Positions 26,120-34,858 of a stretch of 64,000 nt of DNA are shown here, piece after piece (within the stretch, counting starts at the first letter, position 1; each line of letters begins with the position of its first letter). This stretch comes from VXPQ01 sp965117025 (GTDB taxonomy: Bacteria > Bacteroidota > Rhodothermia > Rhodothermales > VXPQ01). The stretch is taken from NCBI GenBank assembly GCA_965117025.1, contig OZ220746.1:434001-498000 (forward strand). Reading direction: 5' to 3'. The notes beneath the pieces were generated by a model. The model ran no database searches, was not told the origin of the DNA, and was given only the letters and a program-made list of their open reading frames with translations. The position numbers were made by a program, and so were the translations under genes.

Positions 26120-26963
26120 CCCATGTCAGCGGATCGATCCGGAAAATATTCCTGAGCGCCGCAAACAATTCCGGATGCCTCCTCGACATGAGATCAGGGC
26201 GTTCGAAAAAGTTCTCCACGGCCACGGCAAATAATTCCGCCGGATTTTGCGCCGCGTAACGCCGGAGCATGGATCGCCCTATACGTACGCGCCGTATCTC
26301 CTTGCGCACCAGTTCCCGCCAGGCCGCTGCAGACTCCGAAGCAATGAGGGACGGCGCCCCATTGGCAAAGTTATTTTCGTAATCGAGCAGATGAGCCATT
26401 TCGTGAAGCACTACGTTATGGCCGTCCCCCGGATTCTCCCATCCCTGACGAACGGATTCCACGGAAAGAATTACCGGTCCCTGCGAATGCGCCATTCCTT
26501 CGAATTCCCCTTGTGCACCGGCTGCATACTCATCGTCGAAACGGTCCGGATACAATAGTATCGTGCAACGCGAAGGCCATTCCCGATCCGGCCGGCCATG
26601 CAGAAGAAGCGCGGCGCCGGCTGCCACCGCCGCCCTCAACTCATCGGTAACCTCCACTCCGGATACCCCTTCGAACGTCCATTCGGAAAGGATGATTTTT
26701 ACATCGTTTTCGAATCGCTCCCGTTCGACATAACGATAGAAGGGAAAATCCGCCTTTAGCCACCCTGCCACAGCCGGGGGCAACGGCTTGCGTACAGCCA
26801 GGAAGCGACGCAATGGATACCGGGCTCCCCAGCCCGCCACAAGGATAAACGTTGCTGCGCCGAACACCCATCCCGCCGAGGTGGACGGCTGGGTAGCGAT
26901 ACCTGCGCCGGCGCCTGTCACCCCCGCCAGCACCAGCGAAAACACCACGGTTTTCCGATTCAC
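26115..26963 (-). CDS. MtfA-like zinc-dependent peptidase (M90) with N-terminal membrane segment
   Basis: About 282 residues from GTG 26963 (GTG 26972 also possible); the frame is open to 27278, but that part overlaps the divergent ppiD gene and lacks protein character. One or two hydrophobic segments (VVFSLVLAGVTGAGAG and GWVFGAATFILVAGWG) precede the MtfA-type domain with HEMAHLLDYENN, where the zinc-binding HExxH is at about residues 187-191, and NPAELFAVAVENFFERP. Soluble E. coli MtfA is about 265 residues and has no such anchor. Substrate unknown. Confidence 0.85.
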   Translation of the reverse strand: MNRKTVVFSLVLAGVTGAGAGIATQPSTSAGWVFGAATFILVAGWGARYPLRRFLAVRKPLPPAVAGWLKADFPFYRYVERERFENDVKIILSEWTFEGVSGVEVTDELRAAVAAGAALLLHGRPDREWPSRCTILLYPDRFDDEYAAGAQGEFEGMAHSQGPVILSVESVRQGWENPGDGHNVVLHEMAHLLDYENNFANGAPSLIASESAAAWRELVRKEIRRVRIGRSMLRRYAAQNPAELFAVAVENFFERPDLMSRRHPELFAALRNIFRIDPLTWG

Positions 26964-27079
26964 TACTTGCACGATTCTGTGTTTTTTTCGAACAAAACAG
27001 CTACCGGGTAGTGTAATGGAATTTGTAATACCGATCCGGCAAACCTGATCATGGATAGTATCTTCAACGAGGTGATCTG

Positions 27080-29161
27080 ATGGGCACAATGAACAAGATG
27101 CGCGAGAACACAGGCATCGTCCTGTGGATTCTGGTGTTCGCGTTCGGAGTAATATGGGTGCTCCAGGATTCCGGCGGCCTGGATGCCGTCGGCATTGGTA
27201 GTGGCGTAGACATTGCGGTCGTGGATGGAGATCCCGTTCCCTATCAGACATATGTCCAGACAGTCCAGCAACAGGCACAGCAATATCAGGAGCGGACGGG
27301 AGAATCGATGCCCCCGCAACTGCTGGAGCAACTGCGGGAATCCATCTTCCAGTCCCTGGTCGAAAACAAGTTGCGCGAACATGAGATGAATCGCCTGAGC
27401 ATATCGGTTACCGGCGAGGAAATCTACGAAATGGTGACAGGCGACAATCCGCATGAGATCATTCGCTCGTATTTCAGCGATGAACAAGGCAATGTGGACC
27501 GGGTGCTTCTTCAAAATTTCATTGAAAATCCGGATGCCAGCGAAGACTGGATTCAGATCGAGGATTATCTCCGATCAGAGCGCCGGCGTCAGAAAATGGA
27601 CAACCTCCTCGCGGCAACGGTGCACATCACCGATCGCAACGTAGAAGAAGAATACCGGCGCCGTAACCTGAGCGTGAATGTGGAATGGGCAGGATTGGCG
27701 TACGCATCCATTCCGAATGACTCCGTAGTGGTTTCGGAACGTGACCTGAGGAGATTTTACGACGATCACCGGGACGAGTATGCACGTAATCGTGCGTACG
27801 ACATAGCGTACGTTTCGCAGTCCAAATTACCCTCCGCGGAAGATTCCGCCGCGGTCTATGCAGAACTCGAACGCATGAAGGACAGTTTTGCGGCTGCGGA
27901 AGACGATTCATTGTTTCTCCTTCGTAATATATCCCGGCGCCCCTTCTCCGACGCCTGGTTCAGCGCCGGTGACCTTGATGCGGAGATTGCATCCGTGGTT
28001 TTTCCCAACCCGGAACAGGGATCGGTGCTGGGTCCGGTCGCTGTAGGCAGCGAAGCGCACCTTATCAAGATCAGAGACATACGACCGGCAGACATTACTG
28101 TGCGCGCATCGCATATATTGCTGCGCACTTCCGACGAGGATGAGAACATAAGCAATCAATTGGTCGAAATACGCGACCGCATTCAGTCAGGAGAAGTGGA
28201 TTTCGCGGAAATGGCCCGGCAGTATTCCGAAGACGCCTCGGCTTCGCAGGGTGGTGATCTGGGCTGGTTCGGACCCGGCCGCATGGTGGCGCCCTTCGAA
28301 GAGGCGGCATTCGGGGCTCGTGTAAACCAGGTCGTCGGTCCGATCAAAACGCAATATGGTTACCACCTGATTGTTGTCGTCGCACGTGCGGAGAACGAGG
28401 TTAGTATCGCGGATTTCGCCCTGGAAATCGACGCGAACGTCGCCACGCTCAACCAGATTCAGGAACAACTGGAAGACCTCCGGTACTTTGCGGAAGAGAC
28501 GGGCGATTTTGACCAGGAAGCGCAACGTATGGGCATGAGCATTCAGCGGGTCCGGGTTGAAGAGGAACAGGTAAGCATTCCGGATATCGGGAGCGGGTAT
28601 GCTGTGCTCGATTTTCTCGAAACGGCAGACCAGGGCGATATAAGCGACATCATCGAACTGGACGAAACCTTTATCACCGTTCATGTCGACGATATTATAC
28701 CTGAGGGCTACCAGTCTTTCGAGGAAGTACAGACGGAAATAGAACCCCGGACCTATATCGAAAAGAAAAAAGAGGTGCTTGTGGAGCGCCTGGAACGCGC
28801 TTACGAGGCCGGGGGCTTCGACAATCTTTCGAGCATCCCCGGCGTCCGGACGCAGAACGCCTTTGTGACCTTTGAATCGAATGTGGTGCCCGGACTCGGC
28901 GCCGAACCCTTGTTCGTAGGGACTGCATTTGCTCTGGACGAGGGCGCCTCCTCGGGCATCGTTGCCGGTAACAACACCGTCTTTGCACTGCAAGTAACCC
29001 AGGTCAACGAACCGGCGCCTATCACGGAAAGCGAACAGGAAAATATCCGGCAGCAACTATTGGAACAGCGCCAAAACACCGTGCGCACCCAATGGATTAC
29101 ATCCCTGCGCGAACACGCGGATATTGAGGACTTCCGCAGCCGTTTCCGTCAGCAGCAATAG
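27080..29161 (+). CDS. ppiD: PpiD-like periplasmic peptidyl-prolyl isomerase
   Basis: 693 residues; GAGGTG five bases before the ATG supports the start. N-terminal membrane anchor (TGIVLWILVFAFGVIWVL), a SurA-N-like chaperone region (about 45-200), and one parvulin domain (ASHILLRTSDEDENISNQ... GGDLGWFGPGRMVAPFEEAAF... GPIKTQYGYHLIVV, near residues 340-435), then a second folding region without parvulin motifs. Role: anchored chaperone at the Sec exit that helps fold outer-membrane and exported proteins, relevant to the many T9SS and barrel proteins here. Confidence 0.92.
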   Translation: MGTMNKMRENTGIVLWILVFAFGVIWVLQDSGGLDAVGIGSGVDIAVVDGDPVPYQTYVQTVQQQAQQYQERTGESMPPQLLEQLRESIFQSLVENKLREHEMNRLSISVTGEEIYEMVTGDNPHEIIRSYFSDEQGNVDRVLLQNFIENPDASEDWIQIEDYLRSERRRQKMDNLLAATVHITDRNVEEEYRRRNLSVNVEWAGLAYASIPNDSVVVSERDLRRFYDDHRDEYARNRAYDIAYVSQSKLPSAEDSAAVYAELERMKDSFAAAEDDSLFLLRNISRRPFSDAWFSAGDLDAEIASVVFPNPEQGSVLGPVAVGSEAHLIKIRDIRPADITVRASHILLRTSDEDENISNQLVEIRDRIQSGEVDFAEMARQYSEDASASQGGDLGWFGPGRMVAPFEEAAFGARVNQVVGPIKTQYGYHLIVVVARAENEVSIADFALEIDANVATLNQIQEQLEDLRYFAEETGDFDQEAQRMGMSIQRVRVEEEQVSIPDIGSGYAVLDFLETADQGDISDIIELDETFITVHVDDIIPEGYQSFEEVQTEIEPRTYIEKKKEVLVERLERAYEAGGFDNLSSIPGVRTQNAFVTFESNVVPGLGAEPLFVGTAFALDEGASSGIVAGNNTVFALQVTQVNEPAPITESEQENIRQQLLEQRQNTVRTQWITSLREHADIEDFRSRFRQQQ

Positions 29162-29174
29162 CGGACAGGCGGCT

Positions 29175-30005
29175 TTACGCCTCAAAGGTCCCCCGATATA
29201 CCACCTCTGCGGGGCCTTCCAGGTACATATCCCGTATAGCCCCTCCTTCCAACCGGATGCCCACCGTCAGGCGCCCACCGGGCATATCCACATAGATCCG
29301 GTCAGCTTCCGTGCGCTCCAGCATACGAGCCACTGCAGCGGACGCTACGGCCCCCGTACCGCATGCCAGTGTTTCCGCCTCGACGCCTTTCTCGTAGGTA
29401 CGAACGAGCAGGCGATTATCGTCCATGACTTCGACAAAGTCGATATTGGCTCCGGCCGGAGCCAGTGCTTCATCCTGCCGGATCGCCGGCCCCCATGCAC
29501 CCACGGGGGTGTCTGCCACACGGTCCACGAAACACACCAGATGTTCCGTACCGGTCCAGATATAATGGGCATCGACAATGTCCATTTCCGCCATGCTGCG
29601 GAGTACGCGGTGCGGCGTATAGCCAGCCAATGCATGCTGGTAAACGCGCACGGCTCCGTCTTCCGATTCTTCCGCCCGAAAAACACCCGCATCGGTTTCG
29701 ACCTGCATCTCTGACGTATCCAGCCCGGCCCGCCGGGCAAACAGCACAAGGCAACGGGCGCCGTTTCCGCACATCGTGCCGATCGTACCGTCCGCGTTGA
29801 CGTAACGCATCCGAAAATCATGCCCGGCATCGTCCGGAGCATTGAACGCCAGCAAGCCATCCGCACCAATGCCTTTCCGCCGGGGACACAGGCGCCGGGC
29901 AAAGCCGCTCAATTCTTCATCGGAAAAACGATAGAAACGATTGTCGATCACGATAAAATCGTTTCCGGCCCCATTCATTTTTGTAAATTCCACAATGATT
30001 TGCAT
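29175..30005 (-). CDS. dapF: Diaminopimelate epimerase
   Basis: 276 residues from ATG 30005; ATG 30014 would add three. Catalytic cysteines: Cys79 in GTMCGNGARC and Cys215 in TLACGTGAVAS. FTKMNGAGNDF at the N terminus is the family signature. Converts LL-DAP to meso-DAP for lysine and peptidoglycan. Divergent from phoH with about 18 bp between start codons, so both promoters must overlap coding sequence of the neighbour. Confidence 0.96.
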   Translation of the reverse strand: MQIIVEFTKMNGAGNDFIVIDNRFYRFSDEELSGFARRLCPRRKGIGADGLLAFNAPDDAGHDFRMRYVNADGTIGTMCGNGARCLVLFARRAGLDTSEMQVETDAGVFRAEESEDGAVRVYQHALAGYTPHRVLRSMAEMDIVDAHYIWTGTEHLVCFVDRVADTPVGAWGPAIRQDEALAPAGANIDFVEVMDDNRLLVRTYEKGVEAETLACGTGAVASAAVARMLERTEADRIYVDMPGGRLTVGIRLEGGAIRDMYLEGPAEVVYRGTFEA

Positions 30006-30023
30006 AGCAAGCAAGGTGACCTC

Positions 30024-31016
30024 TTGGCGGAAAAGACATTAACGATCGAAGGCGTCGAACCCCTCCTCCTGTACGGTTTCAACGACGCATATCTGCGCAA
30101 GATCGAACAGGCCTTTCCCGAAACGCACGTCACGGCACGCGGCGATGCGCTTATGCTCAACGGTAAAAAAAGCGCCGTAGAAGATATTGAGCGAATTGTC
30201 GAAGAACTCGTTGACGTCATTACCCGTAACGGCGCCCTGACCGAAAACGATGTAGACACGGTACTGGCTCTCTTCACCACCGGGAACGGCGCGGGTTCCC
30301 GTTCTATGGGCACACACCATATCATCCTGTTCACCCCCTCGGGTAAAGCCATTCGGGCAACGATGCGCGGCCAGATCCACCTGGTGGAGGCTGCCGGATC
30401 GAACGACATCGTTTTCGCCATCGGCCCGGCGGGCACGGGGAAAACCTACACCGCGGTTGCCCTGGCGGTATCTGCACTCAAATCGCGCAAGGTAAAACGG
30501 ATTGTACTGTCCCGGCCGGCCGTAGAGGCCGGCGAACGGCTTGGCTTTCTGCCGGGAGATTTCCGGGAAAAGGTCGATCCCTACCTCCGCCCGCTCTACG
30601 ATGCCCTTGAAGACATGCTCTCGAGCGAAAAATTGCGGGGACTCATGGAAAAGAAAGTGGTGGAGATTGTACCGCTGGCCTACATGCGCGGGCGAACGCT
30701 GAACAACGCGTTCGTCATTCTGGATGAGGCCCAAAACGCCACCTCGTTGCAAATGAAAATGTTTCTGACCCGCCTCGGAGTAAACAGTCAGGCGATCGTC
30801 ACCGGGGATATCACCCAAACGGACTTACCGGCCCGCGAGCAAAGCGGCCTCGTGGAGGTCCGGAACGTATTGTCAGATATAGAGGGCATCCGATTCGTTT
30901 ACTTTGACCGCCATGACGTTATGCGTCATCGCCTCGTGCAAAACATTATCGATGCCTATGAACGTGGCGGCCCGGATGTCAAAGGTAGCGCACCCGATCA
31001 GGAAGCCGCTTCGTAA
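30024..31016 (+). CDS. phoH: PhoH family ATPase
   Basis: About 330 residues if it starts at TTG 30024, which has AAGGTG five bases upstream. The longer frame from 29820 overlaps dapF on the other strand, and its first 68 residues are unlike PhoH. Walker A GPAGTGKT at about 134-141, RPAVEAGERLGFLPGD, Walker B FVILDEAQNAT and GDITQTDLP are typical. Predicted RNA-related ATPase of unclear cellular role, often near ybeY. The 3' end overlaps the convergent dehydrogenase gene by 19 bp. Confidence 0.93.
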   Translation: MAEKTLTIEGVEPLLLYGFNDAYLRKIEQAFPETHVTARGDALMLNGKKSAVEDIERIVEELVDVITRNGALTENDVDTVLALFTTGNGAGSRSMGTHHIILFTPSGKAIRATMRGQIHLVEAAGSNDIVFAIGPAGTGKTYTAVALAVSALKSRKVKRIVLSRPAVEAGERLGFLPGDFREKVDPYLRPLYDALEDMLSSEKLRGLMEKKVVEIVPLAYMRGRTLNNAFVILDEAQNATSLQMKMFLTRLGVNSQAIVTGDITQTDLPAREQSGLVEVRNVLSDIEGIRFVYFDRHDVMRHRLVQNIIDAYERGGPDVKGSAPDQEAAS

Positions 31017-31843
31017 TCGTAAAATCCACGACCGGATTTGCGGCCCAGCCGGCCCGCATCCACCATCTCCCTGAGAAGAGAACAGGGCTGGTATCGCTCA
31101 TCGCCCAGTCCCTCATAGAGCACTTCCATAATCGACAAGCACACATCCAGCCCGATGAAATCCGCAAGGGCAAGCGGTCCCATCGGATGACGCATTCCAA
31201 GGGTCATCACTTTATCGACACTCTCCGGCGATGCCACGCCTTCCATGACGCAGCGGCAGGCCTCGTTGATCATCGGCATCAGGACCCGATTCGAAACGAA
31301 TCCCGGGGCGTCCCTCACCTCGACCGGCTCTTTGCCCAGGTCGCGCGCGAGGCGGAACACCTGCTCGAATGTCGCCTCGCTCGTCGCCGGACCACGCACG
31401 ACTTCAACCAGCTTCATAACCGGAACCGGATTGAAGAAATGCATACCGATAACCCGTTCGGGACGGGCGGTAGCCGAGGCCAGTGAGGCAATGGATATGG
31501 AAGAGGTGTTGCTTGCCAATACGGCATGGACCGGCGCCGCGGCATCCAGCCTTGCGAACACGGTTTGTTTGAGGGCCAGATCCTCCGGTACGGCCTCTAT
31601 AACCAGATCGGCATGCGCCACCGCCTCATGCAGATCGGAAAAAGAAACGATACGGCGCAAGACCTCTTCCGGATACGCCACGTCCTGCCGGGCCAGATTT
31701 CGCCGGATCGAAACAAGAGCCCGCTCGAGAGTGGTCGGGGATACGTCGACGAGATGTACCGGATGCCCATGCAGGGCAAAGACATGGGCAATGCCGCATC
31801 CCATGGCGCCGGCTCCCACTACAGATGTCCTGCACCGGCTCAT
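30998..31843 (-). CDS. 3-hydroxyacyl/3-hydroxybutyryl-CoA dehydrogenase
   Basis: 281 residues. NAD-binding VVGAGAMGCGIAHVFALHGH, ASNTSSISI with the conserved Asn/Ser, MHFFNPVPVMKLVEVV (catalytic His) and DAPGFVSNRVLMP are the family marks. Oxidises (S)-3-hydroxyacyl-CoA in beta-oxidation or butyrate/PHB metabolism. Single-function length, not a FadB fusion. Ends EAAS, overlapping phoH, which also ends EAAS. Confidence 0.93.
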   Translation of the reverse strand: MSRCRTSVVGAGAMGCGIAHVFALHGHPVHLVDVSPTTLERALVSIRRNLARQDVAYPEEVLRRIVSFSDLHEAVAHADLVIEAVPEDLALKQTVFARLDAAAPVHAVLASNTSSISIASLASATARPERVIGMHFFNPVPVMKLVEVVRGPATSEATFEQVFRLARDLGKEPVEVRDAPGFVSNRVLMPMINEACRCVMEGVASPESVDKVMTLGMRHPMGPLALADFIGLDVCLSIMEVLYEGLGDERYQPCSLLREMVDAGRLGRKSGRGFYDYEAAS

Positions 31844-31875
31844 GCGACTTGAACCAGAATATCCGTAAGGAAAGG

Positions 31876-32271
31876 TCAGAACGCCAGCATGCCTGCTGAC
31901 GCTATCGCCGGGAGATCCTTTATATCCACCGGGGCGTTTTCTTCGTCTACCAGAACCACGCGAGGACGATGATGGCGGCCTTCCTCGGAGGTCATGTGAG
32001 CATACGCGATGACAATCACTTCGTCCCCCCGGGCAGCTGAGCGGGCGGCGGGACCATTCAACTTGACGATTCCACTGCCGGCCGGGCCCGGGATGGCGTA
32101 TGTCTCAAGACGCGAACCGTTGTTTACATTCACCACCTGCACCTTTTCGTAGGGAAGGATCCCTCCTGCCTCAAGCAACGCTTCGTCCAGCGTAATGGAG
32201 CCTTCGTAATAGAGATCGGCTTCAGTAACCCGAAGCCGCTGCAACTTCGCCTTGAACATCGTAACGGTCAT
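31876..32271 (-). CDS. panD: Aspartate 1-decarboxylase proenzyme
   Basis: 131 residues. Self-cleavage between Gly24 and Ser25 in DLYYEGSITLD would generate the pyruvoyl cofactor. Also IPYEKVQVVNVNNGSRLETY-like and GDEVIVIAYA segments. Makes beta-alanine for pantothenate. It lies 53 bp after panC, the enzyme that uses its product. Confidence 0.95.
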   Translation of the reverse strand: MTVTMFKAKLQRLRVTEADLYYEGSITLDEALLEAGGILPYEKVQVVNVNNGSRLETYAIPGPAGSGIVKLNGPAARSAARGDEVIVIAYAHMTSEEGRHHRPRVVLVDEENAPVDIKDLPAIASAGMLAF

Positions 32272-32324
32272 AACAATCCGGCTATCCGGTCTTTCACATA
32301 ACTGAGGTACGCATCACAGGGAAT

Positions 32325-33227
32325 CTAACTTCCTTCGTCATATTTTTCCACACGCTGACCCGCCGGGGCATGCGTAAAAACACTGTCGATGAGCCGTGTA
32401 TTCCCGAAACAGACGGCGACCGCCGCAAGTACGTGCTGGCCGGGCGATATTTCTTCGATCGGCTGCAACGTACCCGCATCCACCACATCCGCGTATTGTA
32501 CGCGTGCGTCGTCCTCCCGGCGCAGTATCGAGCGCATGATTTCAACCAGTGCTGCCCGGCGCTGTTCCCCCTTCCCTATAGCCTCCTCTGCGCCATGCAC
32601 TGCTTGCGACACGACGACCGCCGCCTTGCGCTGCACAGGGGACAGATAGGCGTTGCGGGATGAAAGCGCCAAGCCATCCGCAGCGCGGACGGTCGGCACC
32701 CCAACCACTCGGACGTCCAGCAGCATGTCTTGCACCAGCCTGTTCAGAATGACGAACTGCTGTGCATCCTTCAGCCCGAAAACAGCCACATGCGGGCGAC
32801 ATGCATGGAACAGCTTCAACACGATCGTTGCGACGCCCTCGAAGTGCCCCTTCCTGAACGTTCCACACAAATACCGGCTCATATCCCCAACTTCGACCGA
32901 TATCCGGCTCGCCTGTATGCCTTCCGGATATATCTCTTCCGTTTCGGGGGCAAACACAGTAAGCCCGGAAGACAACTTGCCAAGAGTTTCCACATCCTCA
33001 TCGAAGTGACGCGGATAGGCATCAAAATCCTCCCGGGGGCCAAACTGCGTCGGATTTACGAAAATGGACACGATCACATCGTCTGCAGAGGAAAGCGCCG
33101 TCCGAACGAGCGCCTCATGCCCTGCGTGTAAAGCCCCCATGGTAGGTACAAGCGCAATACAGCGCCCTTCGCTGCGGCGCTGATCGGCCCATGCCTGCAT
33201 CTTCCGAACGGAAGTGATTATTTTCAT
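32325..33227 (-). CDS. panC: Pantothenate synthetase (pantoate-beta-alanine ligase)
   Basis: 300 residues from ATG 33227 (MKIITSVRKMQ). PTMGALHAGHEALV carries the HxGH nucleotide motif; SIFVNPTQFGPREDFDAYPR, FGLKDAQQFVILNRLV and LSSRNAYLSP are the other conserved blocks. The frame is open upstream to 33521, but that overlaps fumC on the other strand. Joins pantoate and beta-alanine; forms a panC-panD operon. Confidence 0.96.
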   Translation of the reverse strand: MKIITSVRKMQAWADQRRSEGRCIALVPTMGALHAGHEALVRTALSSADDVIVSIFVNPTQFGPREDFDAYPRHFDEDVETLGKLSSGLTVFAPETEEIYPEGIQASRISVEVGDMSRYLCGTFRKGHFEGVATIVLKLFHACRPHVAVFGLKDAQQFVILNRLVQDMLLDVRVVGVPTVRAADGLALSSRNAYLSPVQRKAAVVVSQAVHGAEEAIGKGEQRRAALVEIMRSILRREDDARVQYADVVDAGTLQPIEEISPGQHVLAAVAVCFGNTRLIDSVFTHAPAGQRVEKYDEGS

Positions 33228-33279
33228 AGTGTGCAGCGTATAATGCCTCGTATTCCCGCCATCATCATATTGTAATCCC

Positions 33280-34680
33280 ATGCCTGAGTTTCGTATTGAA
33301 ACCGATTCGCTCGGCGAGGTTCGCGTGCCGGCCGACGCACTCTTCGGTGCACAGACACAACGAGCCGCCGAGAATTTTCCCATCAGCGGTCTTCGCTTTC
33401 CGCGGGCATTCATCCAGGCCCTCGGCATGGTAAAGCATGCTGCCGCCCGCGCAAACTGTTCGCTGGGCATGCTGCCGGAGGACAAGGCAGACGCCATCGC
33501 GAACGCCGCGCAACAAATCATCGACGGAAAATACGACGATCAATTCATACTGGACATTTTTCAGACCGGTAGCGGCACCTCTACCAACATGAATGCCAAT
33601 GAGGTGATCGCAACGCTTGCAAACAAGGCATTGGGTGGAAAAGGACATGACAAGCATATCCATCCGAACGATGATGTAAACATGTCGCAGTCGTCGAACG
33701 ACGTCATTCCAACGACTATGCACATCGCCGCCCGCATGGCCATCGAGCGTACGTTACTCCCCGCACTGGACCGGCTCCGGGAGGCCCTTGTGAACAAGTC
33801 CGTCGCATTTGACGACATTGTAAAAAGCGGACGGACCCACCTGATGGACGCTACGCCTGTGCGACTCGGACAGGAATTCGGTGGGTACGCGTCGCAGATA
33901 GCGCATGGCATGGGCCGTCTGCAGGATGCTTCCGGCGAACTGGAAGAACTGGCCCTCGGAGGTACAGCCACGGGGACAGGGATCAACCGGCACAAACAGT
34001 TCCCCGAAAAGGCCATTGCAAACCTTTCCAGGTTATCCGGGCTGACGTTTCGCGAAGCGGAAAATCACTTCGAGGCCCAGTCCGCCAGAGATGCGTACGT
34101 CAGCGCATCCGGAGCACTCAATACGCTGGCGGTCTCGTTGATGAAAATAGCGAATGATCTGCGCTATCTCGGAGCAGGCCCTACCAGCGGAGCGGCTGAA
34201 ATCCGACTCCCTGCCGTGCAGCCCGGATCATCCATCATGCCGGGCAAGGTCAATCCGGTGCTCAGCGAGGCCATGATGATGGCCTGCGCCCGCGCGATGG
34301 GTAACCATACGACCATCACGATTGGTGGACAGCATGGCAACCTCGAACTGAATGTGATGATGCCTGTTATGGCGCATTGCATGCTGGAAAGTATCTCGAT
34401 CCTGGCCGGAGCATGTGATGCGTTCCGTATCCGATGTGTAGAAGGTATTGAAGCGGATCGTGCACGCTGCCGAGAATTGCTGGAGTTGAATCCATCGATC
34501 GCCACGGCGCTCAATGCCGCTATCGGGTATGACAAAGCGTCACAGGTTGCCAAAAAGGCGGCTCTGGAACGGCGCTCGGTGCGGGAGGTCCTTAAGGAGA
34601 TGAATCTGATTCCGGAGGCGGATATCGACGCCATTCTCGATGTGCGCCCCATGACCGAGCCGGGCATCCCGGGCACGTAG
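33280..34680 (+). CDS. fumC: Fumarate hydratase class II
   Basis: 466 residues. TGSGTSTNMNANEV, KSGRTHLMDATPVRLGQEF with the proton-transfer His, and the SS loop GSSIMPGKVNPV identify class II fumarase in the aspartase/fumarase superfamily. Iron-free TCA-cycle enzyme. Divergent from panC with 52 bp between starts. Confidence 0.95.
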   Translation: MPEFRIETDSLGEVRVPADALFGAQTQRAAENFPISGLRFPRAFIQALGMVKHAAARANCSLGMLPEDKADAIANAAQQIIDGKYDDQFILDIFQTGSGTSTNMNANEVIATLANKALGGKGHDKHIHPNDDVNMSQSSNDVIPTTMHIAARMAIERTLLPALDRLREALVNKSVAFDDIVKSGRTHLMDATPVRLGQEFGGYASQIAHGMGRLQDASGELEELALGGTATGTGINRHKQFPEKAIANLSRLSGLTFREAENHFEAQSARDAYVSASGALNTLAVSLMKIANDLRYLGAGPTSGAAEIRLPAVQPGSSIMPGKVNPVLSEAMMMACARAMGNHTTITIGGQHGNLELNVMMPVMAHCMLESISILAGACDAFRIRCVEGIEADRARCRELLELNPSIATALNAAIGYDKASQVAKKAALERRSVREVLKEMNLIPEADIDAILDVRPMTEPGIPGT

Positions 34681-34775
34681 CCATATGCAGCCTGTGACAT
34701 GGGCAAACGACCTGCTTGTCCGGGATTTTCGCAATAATTTCGGATTTGGCACGTTTTTGTCTGCCAACGAGTTAA

Positions 34776-34793
34776 GGACACTCTGATCAAGTC
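34776..34793 (+). repeat. Repeat B core, copy 5
   Basis: GGACACTCTGATCAAGTC differs from the B core at two positions. It runs directly into the hairpin at 34791-34816. Confidence 0.6.
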
Positions 34794-34816
34794 GCCGCAT
34801 GGTATTGTGCGGCGAC
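34791..34816. promoter_or_regulatory. Strong 9-bp hairpin in the degP leader
   Basis: GTCGCCGCA (34791-34799), eight-base loop TGGTATTG, TGCGGCGAC (34808-34816), 42 bp upstream of the degP start. It may be a terminator-like or mRNA-structure element, or part of the adjacent repeat B. Confidence 0.5.
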
Positions 34817-34858
34817 GCCATACCTCATGCATAGTTGCAATCCAATCCACATCCGAAC

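Noticed and set aside
33228..33521. 98-residue N-terminal extension of PanC
   Set aside because: It overlaps fumC on the other strand and is Cys/Ser/Pro-rich noise; MKIITSVRKMQ is the normal start.
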